Origin: a virus
Length of the DNA: 64,000 bases
Strand: one strand, 5' to 3'
Virus record (IMG/VR): IMGVR_UViG_3300035188_001035
Location: 1-64,000 of that record
Shown here: piece after piece, positions 54,916 through 64,000 of the stretch
Layout: each line of letters starts with the position of its first letter
Position numbering within the stretch: the first letter of the stretch is position 1
Notes under the pieces: generated by a model
Database searches by the model: none
Seen by the model: only the letters and a program-made list of their open reading frames with translations
Told to the model about the DNA's origin: nothing
Program-made: the position numbers and the translations under genes

Positions 54916-56394
54916 TTATACTGTACATTGTTGTAAATAATCTTTTTTAAGAGTTAAGCTATTTAGTGTTCTATTGATATTGTTATTAACAATAATAAAT
55001 CCTGTACCATCTCCACCACCTTGAAGATTAACAGTATCTGTTGCCTTGCCTATGTATTGTTCTATTAGCTTTTGTAGTTTATTTTTTAAATCATTGATAA
55101 TACAAGAGTCAAATGCAGCACAAGAATTTCCATTGGACGATAAAGATGCTGTAAACTCATATTTAAGAGGTCTGAATGTTTTTAAGTCTTGTAATAGTGT
55201 TCCATACATCGGAATAATATGTTCAACAACTATTGGCTCTCGATAATTAATATCAACTGTTAAATCAGTTCTAAATCCATTTTCTTCGCACGAATCGACA
55301 GTAGACCAATCGAAAGTAAAAGAAATAGAGCCATCAACTCTAGATTTAGATATTGTTGATGCAGAAGGTTTGATACAAAGAGCATTATCCAGTGTGGTGG
55401 TTTCGCAGGCTGTGATAGGGTTATTAGGACAATTTGGCTGTTTGATCAAAGATAATTCTGAACCTTCCCATGAACTTAAATTAGAGAATCTATTTTTAAT
55501 AACAGCTAATACAGAATCAGCATTAGCTAGTTTGGAATCCGTACAAGTATCAGACAAGTCTATTAGATCTGACCATGATACGGATATCAGACCATTAATA
55601 TTCCCTGTTATTGATCTTTTTTCGGTTTTATCTTGATAGTTTTTATTGTTTGCAAAAGTTAAATCTACTAGAGCATACTTTTGTGTGGAGCATTGAGGAA
55701 TCAGGATAATGGAAGCAGAAAAGGACACGGATCCATCTATATTAGTATCCATGCTTCTAGTTTGTAATAATTTAGTCCATGTTTTATATTCGCTAAATAT
55801 TTCATGTTGTGGTCCAAATTTTACTAGTTTACGCAAAACAGTCATGGCTTTTTTAAACGTATCGCCATCATCATTACATACTGGCTGACATTTAATATTT
55901 ATTTTATTAGTAAATCTTACAAAAGTTTTAGAAAATTCTCCATTATTGTATAAATAACCATGGGAATCCTCACCTAATTCTATCTCTTCTGATTGATCTA
56001 AACTAGTTACACAATCAGATGCTACTATTCCTAAAGTATTTGGTGGTATAGTATCAATTTTACTTTTAAGTTCTATACTATAAGCACCAAGATTAATCCA
56101 TGCAGGATCAGCTCCCTGCTCTATATTAACATTAATTATTCTTGCCAAACCAGAATAAAATGAATCAAGGGTAACAGTAATGCACTGTGAGTCCCGACCA
56201 ATATTTCTTATATTTTGTAGTTTACTCATAACCTGACTGCCGGTGATAGAGCCGTCATCAGAAACACTAACAGTACCAGTAACAGTATAAGATACTGAAC
56301 CTCCTATAATTTCCCCTGATCGTGTTCTATAGTATTCTGGTCTACTTGTTACTTTAGCATCTTCTAATAATATTCCTGCTATAGTTACTGCCAT
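54916..56394 (-). CDS. tail-type structural protein, paralogue of the previous gene
   Basis: A 492-residue protein. It begins AVTIAGILLEDAKVTSRPEY and then GGSVSYTVTGTVSVSDDGS, CITVTLDSFYSGLARIINV, SVSFSASIILIPQCSTQKYALVD, SITGNINGLI and SRVDGSISFTFDWSTVDSCE. These align block by block with the 487-residue neighbour, spaced alike. The duplicated pair lies between a fibre-like gene and an adhesin-like gene, pointing to tail sheath- or tube-associated roles or baseplate rings. Family not recognised. Confidence 0.7.
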   Translation of the reverse strand: MAVTIAGILLEDAKVTSRPEYYRTRSGEIIGGSVSYTVTGTVSVSDDGSITGSQVMSKLQNIRNIGRDSQCITVTLDSFYSGLARIINVNIEQGADPAWINLGAYSIELKSKIDTIPPNTLGIVASDCVTSLDQSEEIELGEDSHGYLYNNGEFSKTFVRFTNKINIKCQPVCNDDGDTFKKAMTVLRKLVKFGPQHEIFSEYKTWTKLLQTRSMDTNIDGSVSFSASIILIPQCSTQKYALVDLTFANNKNYQDKTEKRSITGNINGLISVSWSDLIDLSDTCTDSKLANADSVLAVIKNRFSNLSSWEGSELSLIKQPNCPNNPITACETTTLDNALCIKPSASTISKSRVDGSISFTFDWSTVDSCEENGFRTDLTVDINYREPIVVEHIIPMYGTLLQDLKTFRPLKYEFTASLSSNGNSCAAFDSCIINDLKNKLQKLIEQYIGKATDTVNLQGGGDGTGFIIVNNNINRTLNSLTLKKDYLQQCTV

Positions 56395-56417
56395 AGTCCT
56401 TGTCCTTATAATAAATT

Positions 56418-59400
56418 TTAATTATTGCTTGAACTAATTGTTATCCAATTATCATTACCAGCGTGAACTAATGATATGTTTGTTGATGGTGCTAAACTTG
56501 TTAATTCTGTGCCATATCCGCTTTTTCTTATAAATATATAAAAACCAGTATCTCTATTTACTATAGTAAATTTTTTACCCATATATAGTCCGGTACCATT
56601 AGGTAAATATAATATAGCTGGATTAACAGTTGGAGTTAAAAATTGATATTCTGCATCGTTTGCGGATAAGTATGTAGATGCTCCAGATAAAGAACCAGAA
56701 GTTGCTAGGTTTTCATATCTTAATCTACTATTATTTATGGTGTCGGTACTATCTGTCTGGTAAATCATTTTATGAATTGAACTAGTGCCAGTTGGCATAG
56801 TAGTTGGAGTTATATTTGTACCTGTTGGTGTTGATAATGAATTAATAATAACTCCACTATTTAATATAACACCACTATTAAACGAAGATATTCCATAGAT
56901 ATTTACGGCTCCACTTACACTAATACCAGATGCAATTTGTGCATTACTAACAGTGATATTGGTAAATATACCAGAAACAAATGTGCTTGTACCAGAACTC
57001 ACTATGCCCGATGAAAATATTCCAGTGCCGCCTGCAATATTTATACCTGAATAAAAGGTTGCAGATCCCGAACTAATAATACCAGAAGCAAATGTTCCTG
57101 TTCCTATTACAATAATATTATCATCAAAAGTAAATTCATCATCAGAATAAAAATATATTCCAGTAGACTTTACTAATAATCCATTAGTGTTATTAGCAAA
57201 AATATGTATTCCGCTATTGCCTACTACGGTGCGATTATGTCCAATTACAATATTATCTGTTCCGCTAGCACTGGAGTTCATACCATGAATAATATTATTT
57301 AATCCTGTTGCATATGATTCTATACCACAAACTATATTATTTAAACCAGAGACTGATGATGATTGTCCAAAAATAATTCCGCCAGAACCATATATACTAT
57401 TATTATAGCCAACGATAACACCTGTCTCTTCGATATCTGCATAGTTACCATTACCGACAGCAAATACACTAGCAAAAAATGAAGAATTATCAAGAGTATT
57501 ACTTCTGCCAACAGCAACAGATCCATTTGCAACAACAGTATTATTCTCTCCTATAGCTACAGAATAATCTCCATGAGCACCATTATCATAGCCCATACTA
57601 ACACTATATAGGCCACTACTAGTATTATTATTACCAAGTGCTATTGCATAATTTTCATATGCATTATTATTGTTTCCCAATAGAACTATACCAGTAGCTA
57701 TAACTCCTGATGTAAGTGCGTTCATATTAGAACCAACCACCAGAGCACCACTACCAGAGCAAGAGATGTCTCGACCTAATAAAATATTATTTGTTCCACT
57801 ACTATTGATATCTGTACCATATACTATATTACCACTATTAGTAATAGCATTATTTAATCCATAAACGATATTTGTTCCACTAACACTATTATATCCTACA
57901 GAACAGGTATTTTTACCTAAATCAATAACTCCTGATTTATTGCCATCTACCAATACAAAAACTTGATATTTACTATTTTCTAATCCTGAAGTTAATGCTG
58001 TTACATTATTACGTAATAATAAACCAGTAGTTGGCATATTAGAACTATTCATAAAAACGAAACCAATAGTTTCGTTGATTCCACTAGACAGAATACTAGT
58101 ATTTATAAGATTAAAATTGATATCACTATTAACACTAGTGTTATAGCTAATGTCTCCGGATTGACTTATTTTAATATACTTTGTATTATCATAACAAAGA
58201 TATGTAGAATTGGATCCGCTAGCAGATATTCCTGATCCTCCAATAATCCAAATATTTGTGCCAGATACTGAATGATCATTGCCTATAATACCACAATAAG
58301 TTGAACCAGAAGACAACACATTATCATTACCTAATAGTATGCTGTTTTGTGCGGATGACGAGTTATTGGATCCTACTTGTATATTTTGTCCTATATTATC
58401 AGAGAATGTTCCTATAACTATACCATCAGTATTATCATTATCTGATCCTACTGTTAAACCGTCTGTTGAAATAATAAGATTGTCTTTTACTATACCATTA
58501 TCATAAATTGAAGCTTTAATAGCAGACTTTTCTGATCCTGCTGTTGCAGAATCGATGTACGCTGATAATTGAACGTATGGTACTCCATTATTACTAGTAT
58601 TAAGTCCGGAAAAAACTAGAGCGCCAATTCGATCATTACTAATATTTCCACTAGTACTACTATTATGAATTGATAGTTCAGGACCAGTACCACTACTTTC
58701 TATAGTTAGTCCATTAGTTTCTGAAGTTTTAATATGAACAGTATCAAGAGGATTAGAATTATTAATACCAATATTATTGGTGCTAGCATCAATAAATAAT
58801 AAATGGGTTAATCCACTACCCTCTATTCTAAAATCTTTATCCAGTGACTGTTCATTGAATACTACTGTGCCGCCAGAAATCGGTATAATAACATCCGCTG
58901 TTACAAGATTACCCGTTCCACCTATTTGTAATGAAGAATTTGAACTATTCCAATTTAATGCTGCTACTCCGCTAAAAGCTTGATTATTAACAATCTGAAT
59001 AGTACCATCTATACCATAAGCGGATGTAGAGTCTTGAATAGGATCTAAAAATAACCAGCCACTTTGTGATGGTACAGAAACTAATTGTATATAGTCATTA
59101 AGAATTGATAATGAATCTGATGAATTGCCATTAACAGTTTCTGTGCCGTATGGTAAAAACTCCACAGCATTTGCTTGTTCGTATTGACCACCTATAGTTT
59201 GATTTAAAAGAAATCCTAAAATGATAGGATCTTCTCCGACTACTGTGGGTAACGAAACCTGTACGTTAGATGATGATGCATCAATAATATACGTGGTAGG
59301 TATATAGTCAGCAGTAAAATTAGCTGATTTTGATTCTACATTATTAAATGATGTATTGACTCTATCTTGACTAATAATAGTTTCTATGAACTTGGTACCA

Positions 59401-59675
59401 CCAGAAAATGATACTAAATTATTGCTACTGCTTGAAGCTATTACAGTTTGTCTAACTAATTGATCTATGCCTCCACTACTCGATATATATCCTGTGCCTA
59501 TTTCCCATTCAAAATCATTATCTATTCTATAGATATAATAAGATAATAAATTATTGGCACCTATTACATCAGAAAAACTTCTATAACCAGTAATAGCGCC
59601 AGATAATACAAGATTACCTGTTCCATTAGTTGTTGATGATTCTTTTACTCTATTAGCGTAGTATTTAATTGACAT
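56418..59675 (-). CDS. tail fibre with YadA-like (Hep/Hag) head repeats
   Basis: A 1085-residue protein. It opens IKYYANRVKESSTTNGTGNL, a common fibre N-terminal domain that binds the tail. The central 500 residues are units such as YSVAIGENNTVVANGSVAVG and NNIVCGIESYATGLNNIIHG, the (G)xxSxAxGxxxxA pattern of trimeric autotransporter head repeats, giving a left-handed beta roll. The end, KFTIVNRDTGFYIFIRKSG and LVHAGNDNWITIS, is a typical fibre tip strand. It should form a trimeric, elongated receptor-binding fibre. It resembles the 1422-residue fibre at 96 in composition, and both share the SGLxxSG style. Confidence 0.85.
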   Translation of the reverse strand: MSIKYYANRVKESSTTNGTGNLVLSGAITGYRSFSDVIGANNLLSYYIYRIDNDFEWEIGTGYISSSGGIDQLVRQTVIASSSSNNLVSFSGGTKFIETIISQDRVNTSFNNVESKSANFTADYIPTTYIIDASSSNVQVSLPTVVGEDPIILGFLLNQTIGGQYEQANAVEFLPYGTETVNGNSSDSLSILNDYIQLVSVPSQSGWLFLDPIQDSTSAYGIDGTIQIVNNQAFSGVAALNWNSSNSSLQIGGTGNLVTADVIIPISGGTVVFNEQSLDKDFRIEGSGLTHLLFIDASTNNIGINNSNPLDTVHIKTSETNGLTIESSGTGPELSIHNSSTSGNISNDRIGALVFSGLNTSNNGVPYVQLSAYIDSATAGSEKSAIKASIYDNGIVKDNLIISTDGLTVGSDNDNTDGIVIGTFSDNIGQNIQVGSNNSSSAQNSILLGNDNVLSSGSTYCGIIGNDHSVSGTNIWIIGGSGISASGSNSTYLCYDNTKYIKISQSGDISYNTSVNSDINFNLINTSILSSGINETIGFVFMNSSNMPTTGLLLRNNVTALTSGLENSKYQVFVLVDGNKSGVIDLGKNTCSVGYNSVSGTNIVYGLNNAITNSGNIVYGTDINSSGTNNILLGRDISCSGSGALVVGSNMNALTSGVIATGIVLLGNNNNAYENYAIALGNNNTSSGLYSVSMGYDNGAHGDYSVAIGENNTVVANGSVAVGRSNTLDNSSFFASVFAVGNGNYADIEETGVIVGYNNSIYGSGGIIFGQSSSVSGLNNIVCGIESYATGLNNIIHGMNSSASGTDNIVIGHNRTVVGNSGIHIFANNTNGLLVKSTGIYFYSDDEFTFDDNIIVIGTGTFASGIISSGSATFYSGINIAGGTGIFSSGIVSSGTSTFVSGIFTNITVSNAQIASGISVSGAVNIYGISSFNSGVILNSGVIINSLSTPTGTNITPTTMPTGTSSIHKMIYQTDSTDTINNSRLRYENLATSGSLSGASTYLSANDAEYQFLTPTVNPAILYLPNGTGLYMGKKFTIVNRDTGFYIFIRKSGYGTELTSLAPSTNISLVHAGNDNWITISSSNN

Positions 59676-59692
59676 GTTAATTAATTTTACTC

Positions 59693-62600
59693 CTATCTTC
59701 TTATATTAATATTAATACCTGGCATAGCGTCTCTGATCGCATTTTCTACAGCGCCGATAACTTCATCTCTGAGTTGTGGCATATCTTGTTGTACAGCTTC
59801 TCCATTCATTTCAACAGTGACATTTACTGGTATAGATCCATTAATATTCAATGATATGTTTGATGGTATTCTGGATATGGCTCTTTCCAAAGATCGTAAT
59901 GATGTATTAAATCCATTAATAGTGTTATTAAAATTATTGGATGCTGAATTTATAGATGCTGCCGCAACACTAAGTTTAGCCGCGCCAGACTCTATACTAT
60001 TTAATTGTCCAAAGGCTGAGGATATCTTATTACCCGTTTGAACAAAAGAGTCAATTACGGATTTTAATGAATCCACAGATCTACTAAAGTTGTCAAATGC
60101 ACTATTTAACGATTCAATATCTAATACACCACTTTGACTAGGACGGCCACCGCCACTATTACCTCCAGCACCGTATGATCCTATCATTCCACCATTTTGA
60201 AAATAGTCTGGATTTTGACCATTATTAATAGACTTTAATAGTGATAGATTATTCTTAGTAGATTTAGCATTTACAACAAATTCACCAGGAGTTAGCATAG
60301 CAGGAACAGTATCAGTACCTTTAGGTTTAAAGTTAATATATTTTCCATCATTAGCATATATTAATCCACCATTAGCATGGTGCTGAATATCAATAGAATG
60401 AGCATACTTTTCTTGGGCTATCTTTGCTGCTTCAATACCTAATTTATCAGCAAGAGGGGACAAATGAAAATGAACTTCTTTTCTAAACAAATCCATTAAT
60501 TTTATGGATTCTAATGTAATTGGAACATCTGTTGCTATGGCTCTGCTAGTACCGGGTGGAGCGCCTGGTCCTTCTATAAATGTATTAGGTCCCTCCACCG
60601 CTTTGATTTTAGCTTTGTTTTTTATTTCCTCTACCCAGCTAATTAATGCATCTTCATCAGCACCAGTACGTGTTGCATATGTATCGATTGAATTATTCAA
60701 TACGTCTTTTATGGTTTCTCCTGGTTTGGGTTGATAACCAGCTGCGGTTGATAATTCATCAGCATACATTCTAGCAGCTAAATTTGATTGATCTGTTACA
60801 CGAGCTATATTAGATTCAAGAATTGGCTCACTTGTTCTCGTTAAGACCAATCTAGCATCTGTGATAGGAGTAGTACCATCCCACGCATATCTAATGGCTG
60901 TTTGAGCAGCTTCTTCTAGAGTTGTGGTTGATGGTAATGAGCCTCGGGGAACATTAGTTTCGGTACCAACATATTTACCAGGACCTAGGTTACCCATACC
61001 TGGTCTATTGGGATCTGTGAATTTAGGACTCTCTCCAAATTCTCCTATAAAAATACCCTTGCTATCTCTCATTTGAGCATCAGGCAAATCTGCCCATGGA
61101 TATTTAGTGCCATGAACACCAGCCACTTCTGCTTCTCTCATTCTTTGAGCAAGATTTTTTGCAGCTAACTCGATATCTGCTTCATTTGGTTTAAAATTAG
61201 CTCCTTCAAGTAATCGTGCATTGGCTTGTTTACTTAAATGTTTGGACATGCCTAACTCTGCTAATTTAAATGCTCCATGAGCAGCAACTGTAAAAGCGGC
61301 CATTAATAAAGCTTCTTTTGCTCCTTCATTATCTCCTGTAGCATATGCTATTCCGGCAGCGGTTGTTGGAGCGCCAGCTTCAACAGCGAATGCTGCTCCG
61401 GTTCCTAATCCGGCTGTTCCTATCATTGTGGCCATAACGGCAGGATCAGCAACACTCAAACCTAATTCTACAGTTTTTCCAACTATGGGTAAACCAGTAA
61501 TATCAGATACAACTTGTCCGGTTTCACTAGGAACGCCGGTAAAAACTTCCCCTTTTTTATAGTCTTTACCAGCATTGAGCAACTTTCGTGTTTGTCTAGC
61601 GGTAATTTTAGGATCTGGTGGAGTAAAGATTCCGTTTAGTTGTTCTTCAAAAAATTCTCTCCATAAACGACCATTAAAATATCTACTATATCTTTTTTCT
61701 GCTGCTTTTCTTCTTTTTATTTCTTCTTCAGTAATTGTTGATTGTGACAGATCCATCATTGGCGATCCACCAGCATATGGATTTGGTCCAAGATCTTTAA
61801 TTTCTCCTCCAAATGGATTATATTTTTTAAGTGGCTTGTTTGTTCCATCAGCAAAATAATTCATGCCATTTTTTTGTAATGAACCACCACTATTTATACT
61901 CTTAAGTAATGGTAAGTTCTTTCTGGTGGCTTCACGATTAACAACAAATTCACCCGGAGTCAACATTGCCGGAACAGTATCGCTACCTTTTGGTTTAAAA
62001 TTGATGTATTTACCAGTACTAGCATATGTGGTTGGTAATTTTGTATTGTTTGATGTTAATGCTTTAACTGCGGCCCCTTCTAAATCCTCTCTATCAACAG
62101 TTCTTAATATTTCAGCAATAGTATCTAATTTTTTATTTGTTAATACTAGAGCATTAGTAAACGAATCCTGTATAACGCTAGGCTTTAATACTGTTGCTGG
62201 ATCAGGAGCAGCACCGGCAGGAGCAGCACCGGCAGGAGCAGCAGGAGCAGCAGGAGCGGCATTACCAGCGGCAGGAGGTTCTGGTTTATTAGGATCTCGT
62301 TTTAATTCAAATTCTTGTGGTTTTATAGATTCTTTTAATAGTTTGGCAGATTCTGTTACGGTAGCTGACCATAACTGAGCAGATTTTTCAACCTCAGTAA
62401 ATAAAATATTAGCACCAGCTTCCATTCTTTCTTTTAATTGTTCTGTGGCTTTACGTTGCTCTTCAAATAACATTCTAGCACGACCAACCTCAGCTTCTAT
62501 TTCAGGATTTTCTCTGCCTGGACGTAACCCTAATTGATTTTTAATAAAGTCTAAAGTTGCAGCTAAAGTTGGATCTTCTCTACCTATTTTTGTAAGTACA

Positions 62601-64000
62601 TTATCAAAAAATTGCTTAGTAAGTTCTTCTCCTTGTGCTTGTGGCACCATTGAAACGATTTTTTCAAGGCCAGCTACTGCTTGAGGTAATTCAAAATTTT
62701 GAATATTACCAGTTAATGCTCTAGAATATGCGTCTACAGAATTGACAAAATCCACTTGCCATTCTGGATTATTAACATTTTTGATAATATCGGTAAGAAT
62801 ATTACGACCACCCTGTTGTGCTTGCCTTAAATCTTGAATTTTAGCCAATGACAATGCTGCTCTTTGACCATCAGTAGCTAACTTATTTAGGGCTAATCTT
62901 AATTTTTCACCTTCGGCAGTAATTTTACCAAGTTTATTAGTTAATAATGATACTTCTTTCTCTCTATCTTTTTGGTCTGGTATTGTGGCTGCCCTATCAA
63001 GTTCTTTTTGAATACCAGCCCGTAAATCATCAGCAAAATCTAAACGTTTTCTAATCTCTAATGGATCTAATGTTCCAGCTTGTCTTATACCAGCACCAGC
63101 AGCACCTTGATCTTGTGCAATATTAGGGATAGTGGTTAGTCTACTGATTTCATCATTAAATGGCTTGAATAATCTATCCATTGAAACTGTTCTATTTAAA
63201 GCTTTATCGATACTGTTGGCTCCTTCTGTTCTAATTTTTCCAGCTTGAATTTCTAGATTAGTGATTTGAACTAGAGCGTCAGAATATTCTTGTAGTCTTT
63301 GATTAACCTCATTTAGTGTTTTTAATCTGGCTTCTTCACTTCGTTTTAATACGGGACTTAGTGCAACAACTTGATCAATAACATTTTTTAAAGCTTTTTG
63401 ATCATTTATCAAATCTTTAGCATTAGCTAATGGACCACCCTCTCTACTAGGCTTGGTAATAAGATCTGATACTTTACCACCAATAGATTTGGCAAAATCT
63501 TCACCAACTACATTTTTAAGCGCATCAGTAACTTCGTTAGCAATAAATGCAGTATCAACTTCGTCTCCGGGGTCTCTTGCTCCTAGTGTAGCATTTCTGG
63601 CTATTGATTTACCAATAATATTTGGTAGATCTTGAGTTAGAATTTTTTCAGTTAAAATTCTTTGTTTAAAAACATCTGTTAATTCTTTATCAAAACCTAA
63701 TCCACCAGTAACATTCTGAATTGCTCTGGCAATATCATCATTAGATGAGGCAAGTAAATTATTTAAAACTGTTAAGTTTTTATTACTAGCTTTAGATATT
63801 GTTGCTTTACCACCAAGTCTAGTACCAATAGATAATTCTCTGTCTCTGGCAGCATCCTGGAATACATCACTAGCTTTGTTAATAGCAGCTTCAAAAACAT
63901 TTAACGCATTATTTAATCTGTCTACTTGTATTCTTGTTACAGTTCCTAGTCTATCAGCTTCTGCTTGTTTTAATATCGGCTCTCCTGCTCTACCTAATGC
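59693..64000 (-). CDS. tail tape measure protein (5' end outside window)
   Basis: The frame is open from 59693 to the right edge, so at least 1435 residues are seen and the N-terminus is missing; the TTG at 63412 is internal, not a start. It is Ala/Gln/Lys-rich and helical, with long coiled-coil-like stretches (NEVNQRLQEYSDALVQITNL). It carries two copies of the block YINFKPKG(S/T)DTVPAMLTPGEFVVN, a well-known feature of phage tape measures. A hydrophobic stretch (about 61.3-61.5 kb; ATMIGTAGLGTGAAFAVEAG) may insert in the host membrane, and an Ala/Pro hinge (PAAPAGAAPAGAAPDP) lies near 62.2 kb. It sets tail length and is ejected during DNA entry. First gene of the minus-strand tail operon seen here. 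Confidence 0.85.
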   Translation of the reverse strand, partial: ALGRAGEPILKQAEADRLGTVTRIQVDRLNNALNVFEAAINKASDVFQDAARDRELSIGTRLGGKATISKASNKNLTVLNNLLASSNDDIARAIQNVTGGLGFDKELTDVFKQRILTEKILTQDLPNIIGKSIARNATLGARDPGDEVDTAFIANEVTDALKNVVGEDFAKSIGGKVSDLITKPSREGGPLANAKDLINDQKALKNVIDQVVALSPVLKRSEEARLKTLNEVNQRLQEYSDALVQITNLEIQAGKIRTEGANSIDKALNRTVSMDRLFKPFNDEISRLTTIPNIAQDQGAAGAGIRQAGTLDPLEIRKRLDFADDLRAGIQKELDRAATIPDQKDREKEVSLLTNKLGKITAEGEKLRLALNKLATDGQRAALSLAKIQDLRQAQQGGRNILTDIIKNVNNPEWQVDFVNSVDAYSRALTGNIQNFELPQAVAGLEKIVSMVPQAQGEELTKQFFDNVLTKIGREDPTLAATLDFIKNQLGLRPGRENPEIEAEVGRARMLFEEQRKATEQLKERMEAGANILFTEVEKSAQLWSATVTESAKLLKESIKPQEFELKRDPNKPEPPAAGNAAPAAPAAPAGAAPAGAAPDPATVLKPSVIQDSFTNALVLTNKKLDTIAEILRTVDREDLEGAAVKALTSNNTKLPTTYASTGKYINFKPKGSDTVPAMLTPGEFVVNREATRKNLPLLKSINSGGSLQKNGMNYFADGTNKPLKKYNPFGGEIKDLGPNPYAGGSPMMDLSQSTITEEEIKRRKAAEKRYSRYFNGRLWREFFEEQLNGIFTPPDPKITARQTRKLLNAGKDYKKGEVFTGVPSETGQVVSDITGLPIVGKTVELGLSVADPAVMATMIGTAGLGTGAAFAVEAGAPTTAAGIAYATGDNEGAKEALLMAAFTVAAHGAFKLAELGMSKHLSKQANARLLEGANFKPNEADIELAAKNLAQRMREAEVAGVHGTKYPWADLPDAQMRDSKGIFIGEFGESPKFTDPNRPGMGNLGPGKYVGTETNVPRGSLPSTTTLEEAAQTAIRYAWDGTTPITDARLVLTRTSEPILESNIARVTDQSNLAARMYADELSTAAGYQPKPGETIKDVLNNSIDTYATRTGADEDALISWVEEIKNKAKIKAVEGPNTFIEGPGAPPGTSRAIATDVPITLESIKLMDLFRKEVHFHLSPLADKLGIEAAKIAQEKYAHSIDIQHHANGGLIYANDGKYINFKPKGTDTVPAMLTPGEFVVNAKSTKNNLSLLKSINNGQNPDYFQNGGMIGSYGAGGNSGGGRPSQSGVLDIESLNSAFDNFSRSVDSLKSVIDSFVQTGNKISSAFGQLNSIESGAAKLSVAAASINSASNNFNNTINGFNTSLRSLERAISRIPSNISLNINGSIPVNVTVEMNGEAVQQDMPQLRDEVIGAVENAIRDAMPGININIRR

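Noticed and set aside
63412-63414. TTG at 63412 as the start of the tape measure gene
   Set aside because: The frame stays open and coding-like for another 196 codons up to the window edge, so the true start lies outside.
1-64000. tRNA or rRNA genes
   Set aside because: The gaps between genes are too short for a tRNA except 28830-28915, which holds a promoter and terminator; no cloverleaf was seen.

Overview
The window is a compact, AT-rich (by eye roughly one third G+C) stretch of a large tailed-phage genome. Evidence for a virus: genes are packed with ATGA or few-base overlaps, with no gene-free stretch above 90 bases; tail-fibre, tape-measure and other virion-type proteins lie on both flanks; and a full phage replication module sits between them. 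That module has RecA, DnaB helicase, primase, PolIII-type polymerase, DnaQ exonuclease, SSB, dNMP kinase, dCMP deaminase, B12-dependent ribonucleotide reductase and PhoH. Terminase, portal and capsid genes are not here, so the genome is clearly larger than 64 kb. The host cannot be named from this window. The three promoters seen are ordinary bacterial sigma70 type.

Layout. 1-8.3 kb (+): fibre and receptor-binding-type proteins, including a 1422-residue repeat fibre, a formylglycine-generating-enzyme (FGE)/lectin-fold protein whose halves are in swapped order, and a glycine/asparagine repeat protein with a GC-rich insert. 8.3-11.9 kb (+): small membrane proteins around a papain-like peptidase (possible lysis or envelope module) and a GlsB/YeaQ-like protein. 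11.9-28.8 kb (+): nucleotide metabolism and replication, opened by a strong promoter that appears to give a leaderless dCMP deaminase mRNA. It includes a PolIII alpha subunit split into two genes with a DnaQ-like exonuclease and a small gene between the halves. It ends in SSB, which has its own promoter and terminator. 28.9-35.3 kb (+): a first sugar-transfer cluster, then a nuclease, a possible annealing-type protein and a zinc-ribbon protein. 35.3-39.2 kb (+): two proteins with long (Ser-Pro-Thr-Pro)n tails. 39.2-43.4 kb (+) and 43.4-46.0 kb (-): two convergent runs of four glycosyltransferase-like genes each. 46.0-47.0 kb (-): a third SPTP-tailed protein. 47.0-64.0 kb (-): virion proteins and a tape measure that runs off the right edge.

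The most striking organisation is the mirror-image block at 35.3-47.0 kb. Mucin-like Ser/Thr/Pro-tailed proteins stand at both outer ends, each followed downstream by four glycosyltransferase-like genes, and the two runs meet tail to tail with five bases between stop codons. The repeats are nearly the same at DNA level and lie in inverted orientation, so they could support inversion of the cassette. My inference is a phage-encoded system that glycosylates its own mucin-like virion proteins, possibly phase-variable. Other points of interest are the split replicase, the permuted FGE fold, a leaderless promoter, a promoter whose predicted start lies inside a terminator hairpin, and a nuclease that seems to start at a non-ATG codon.
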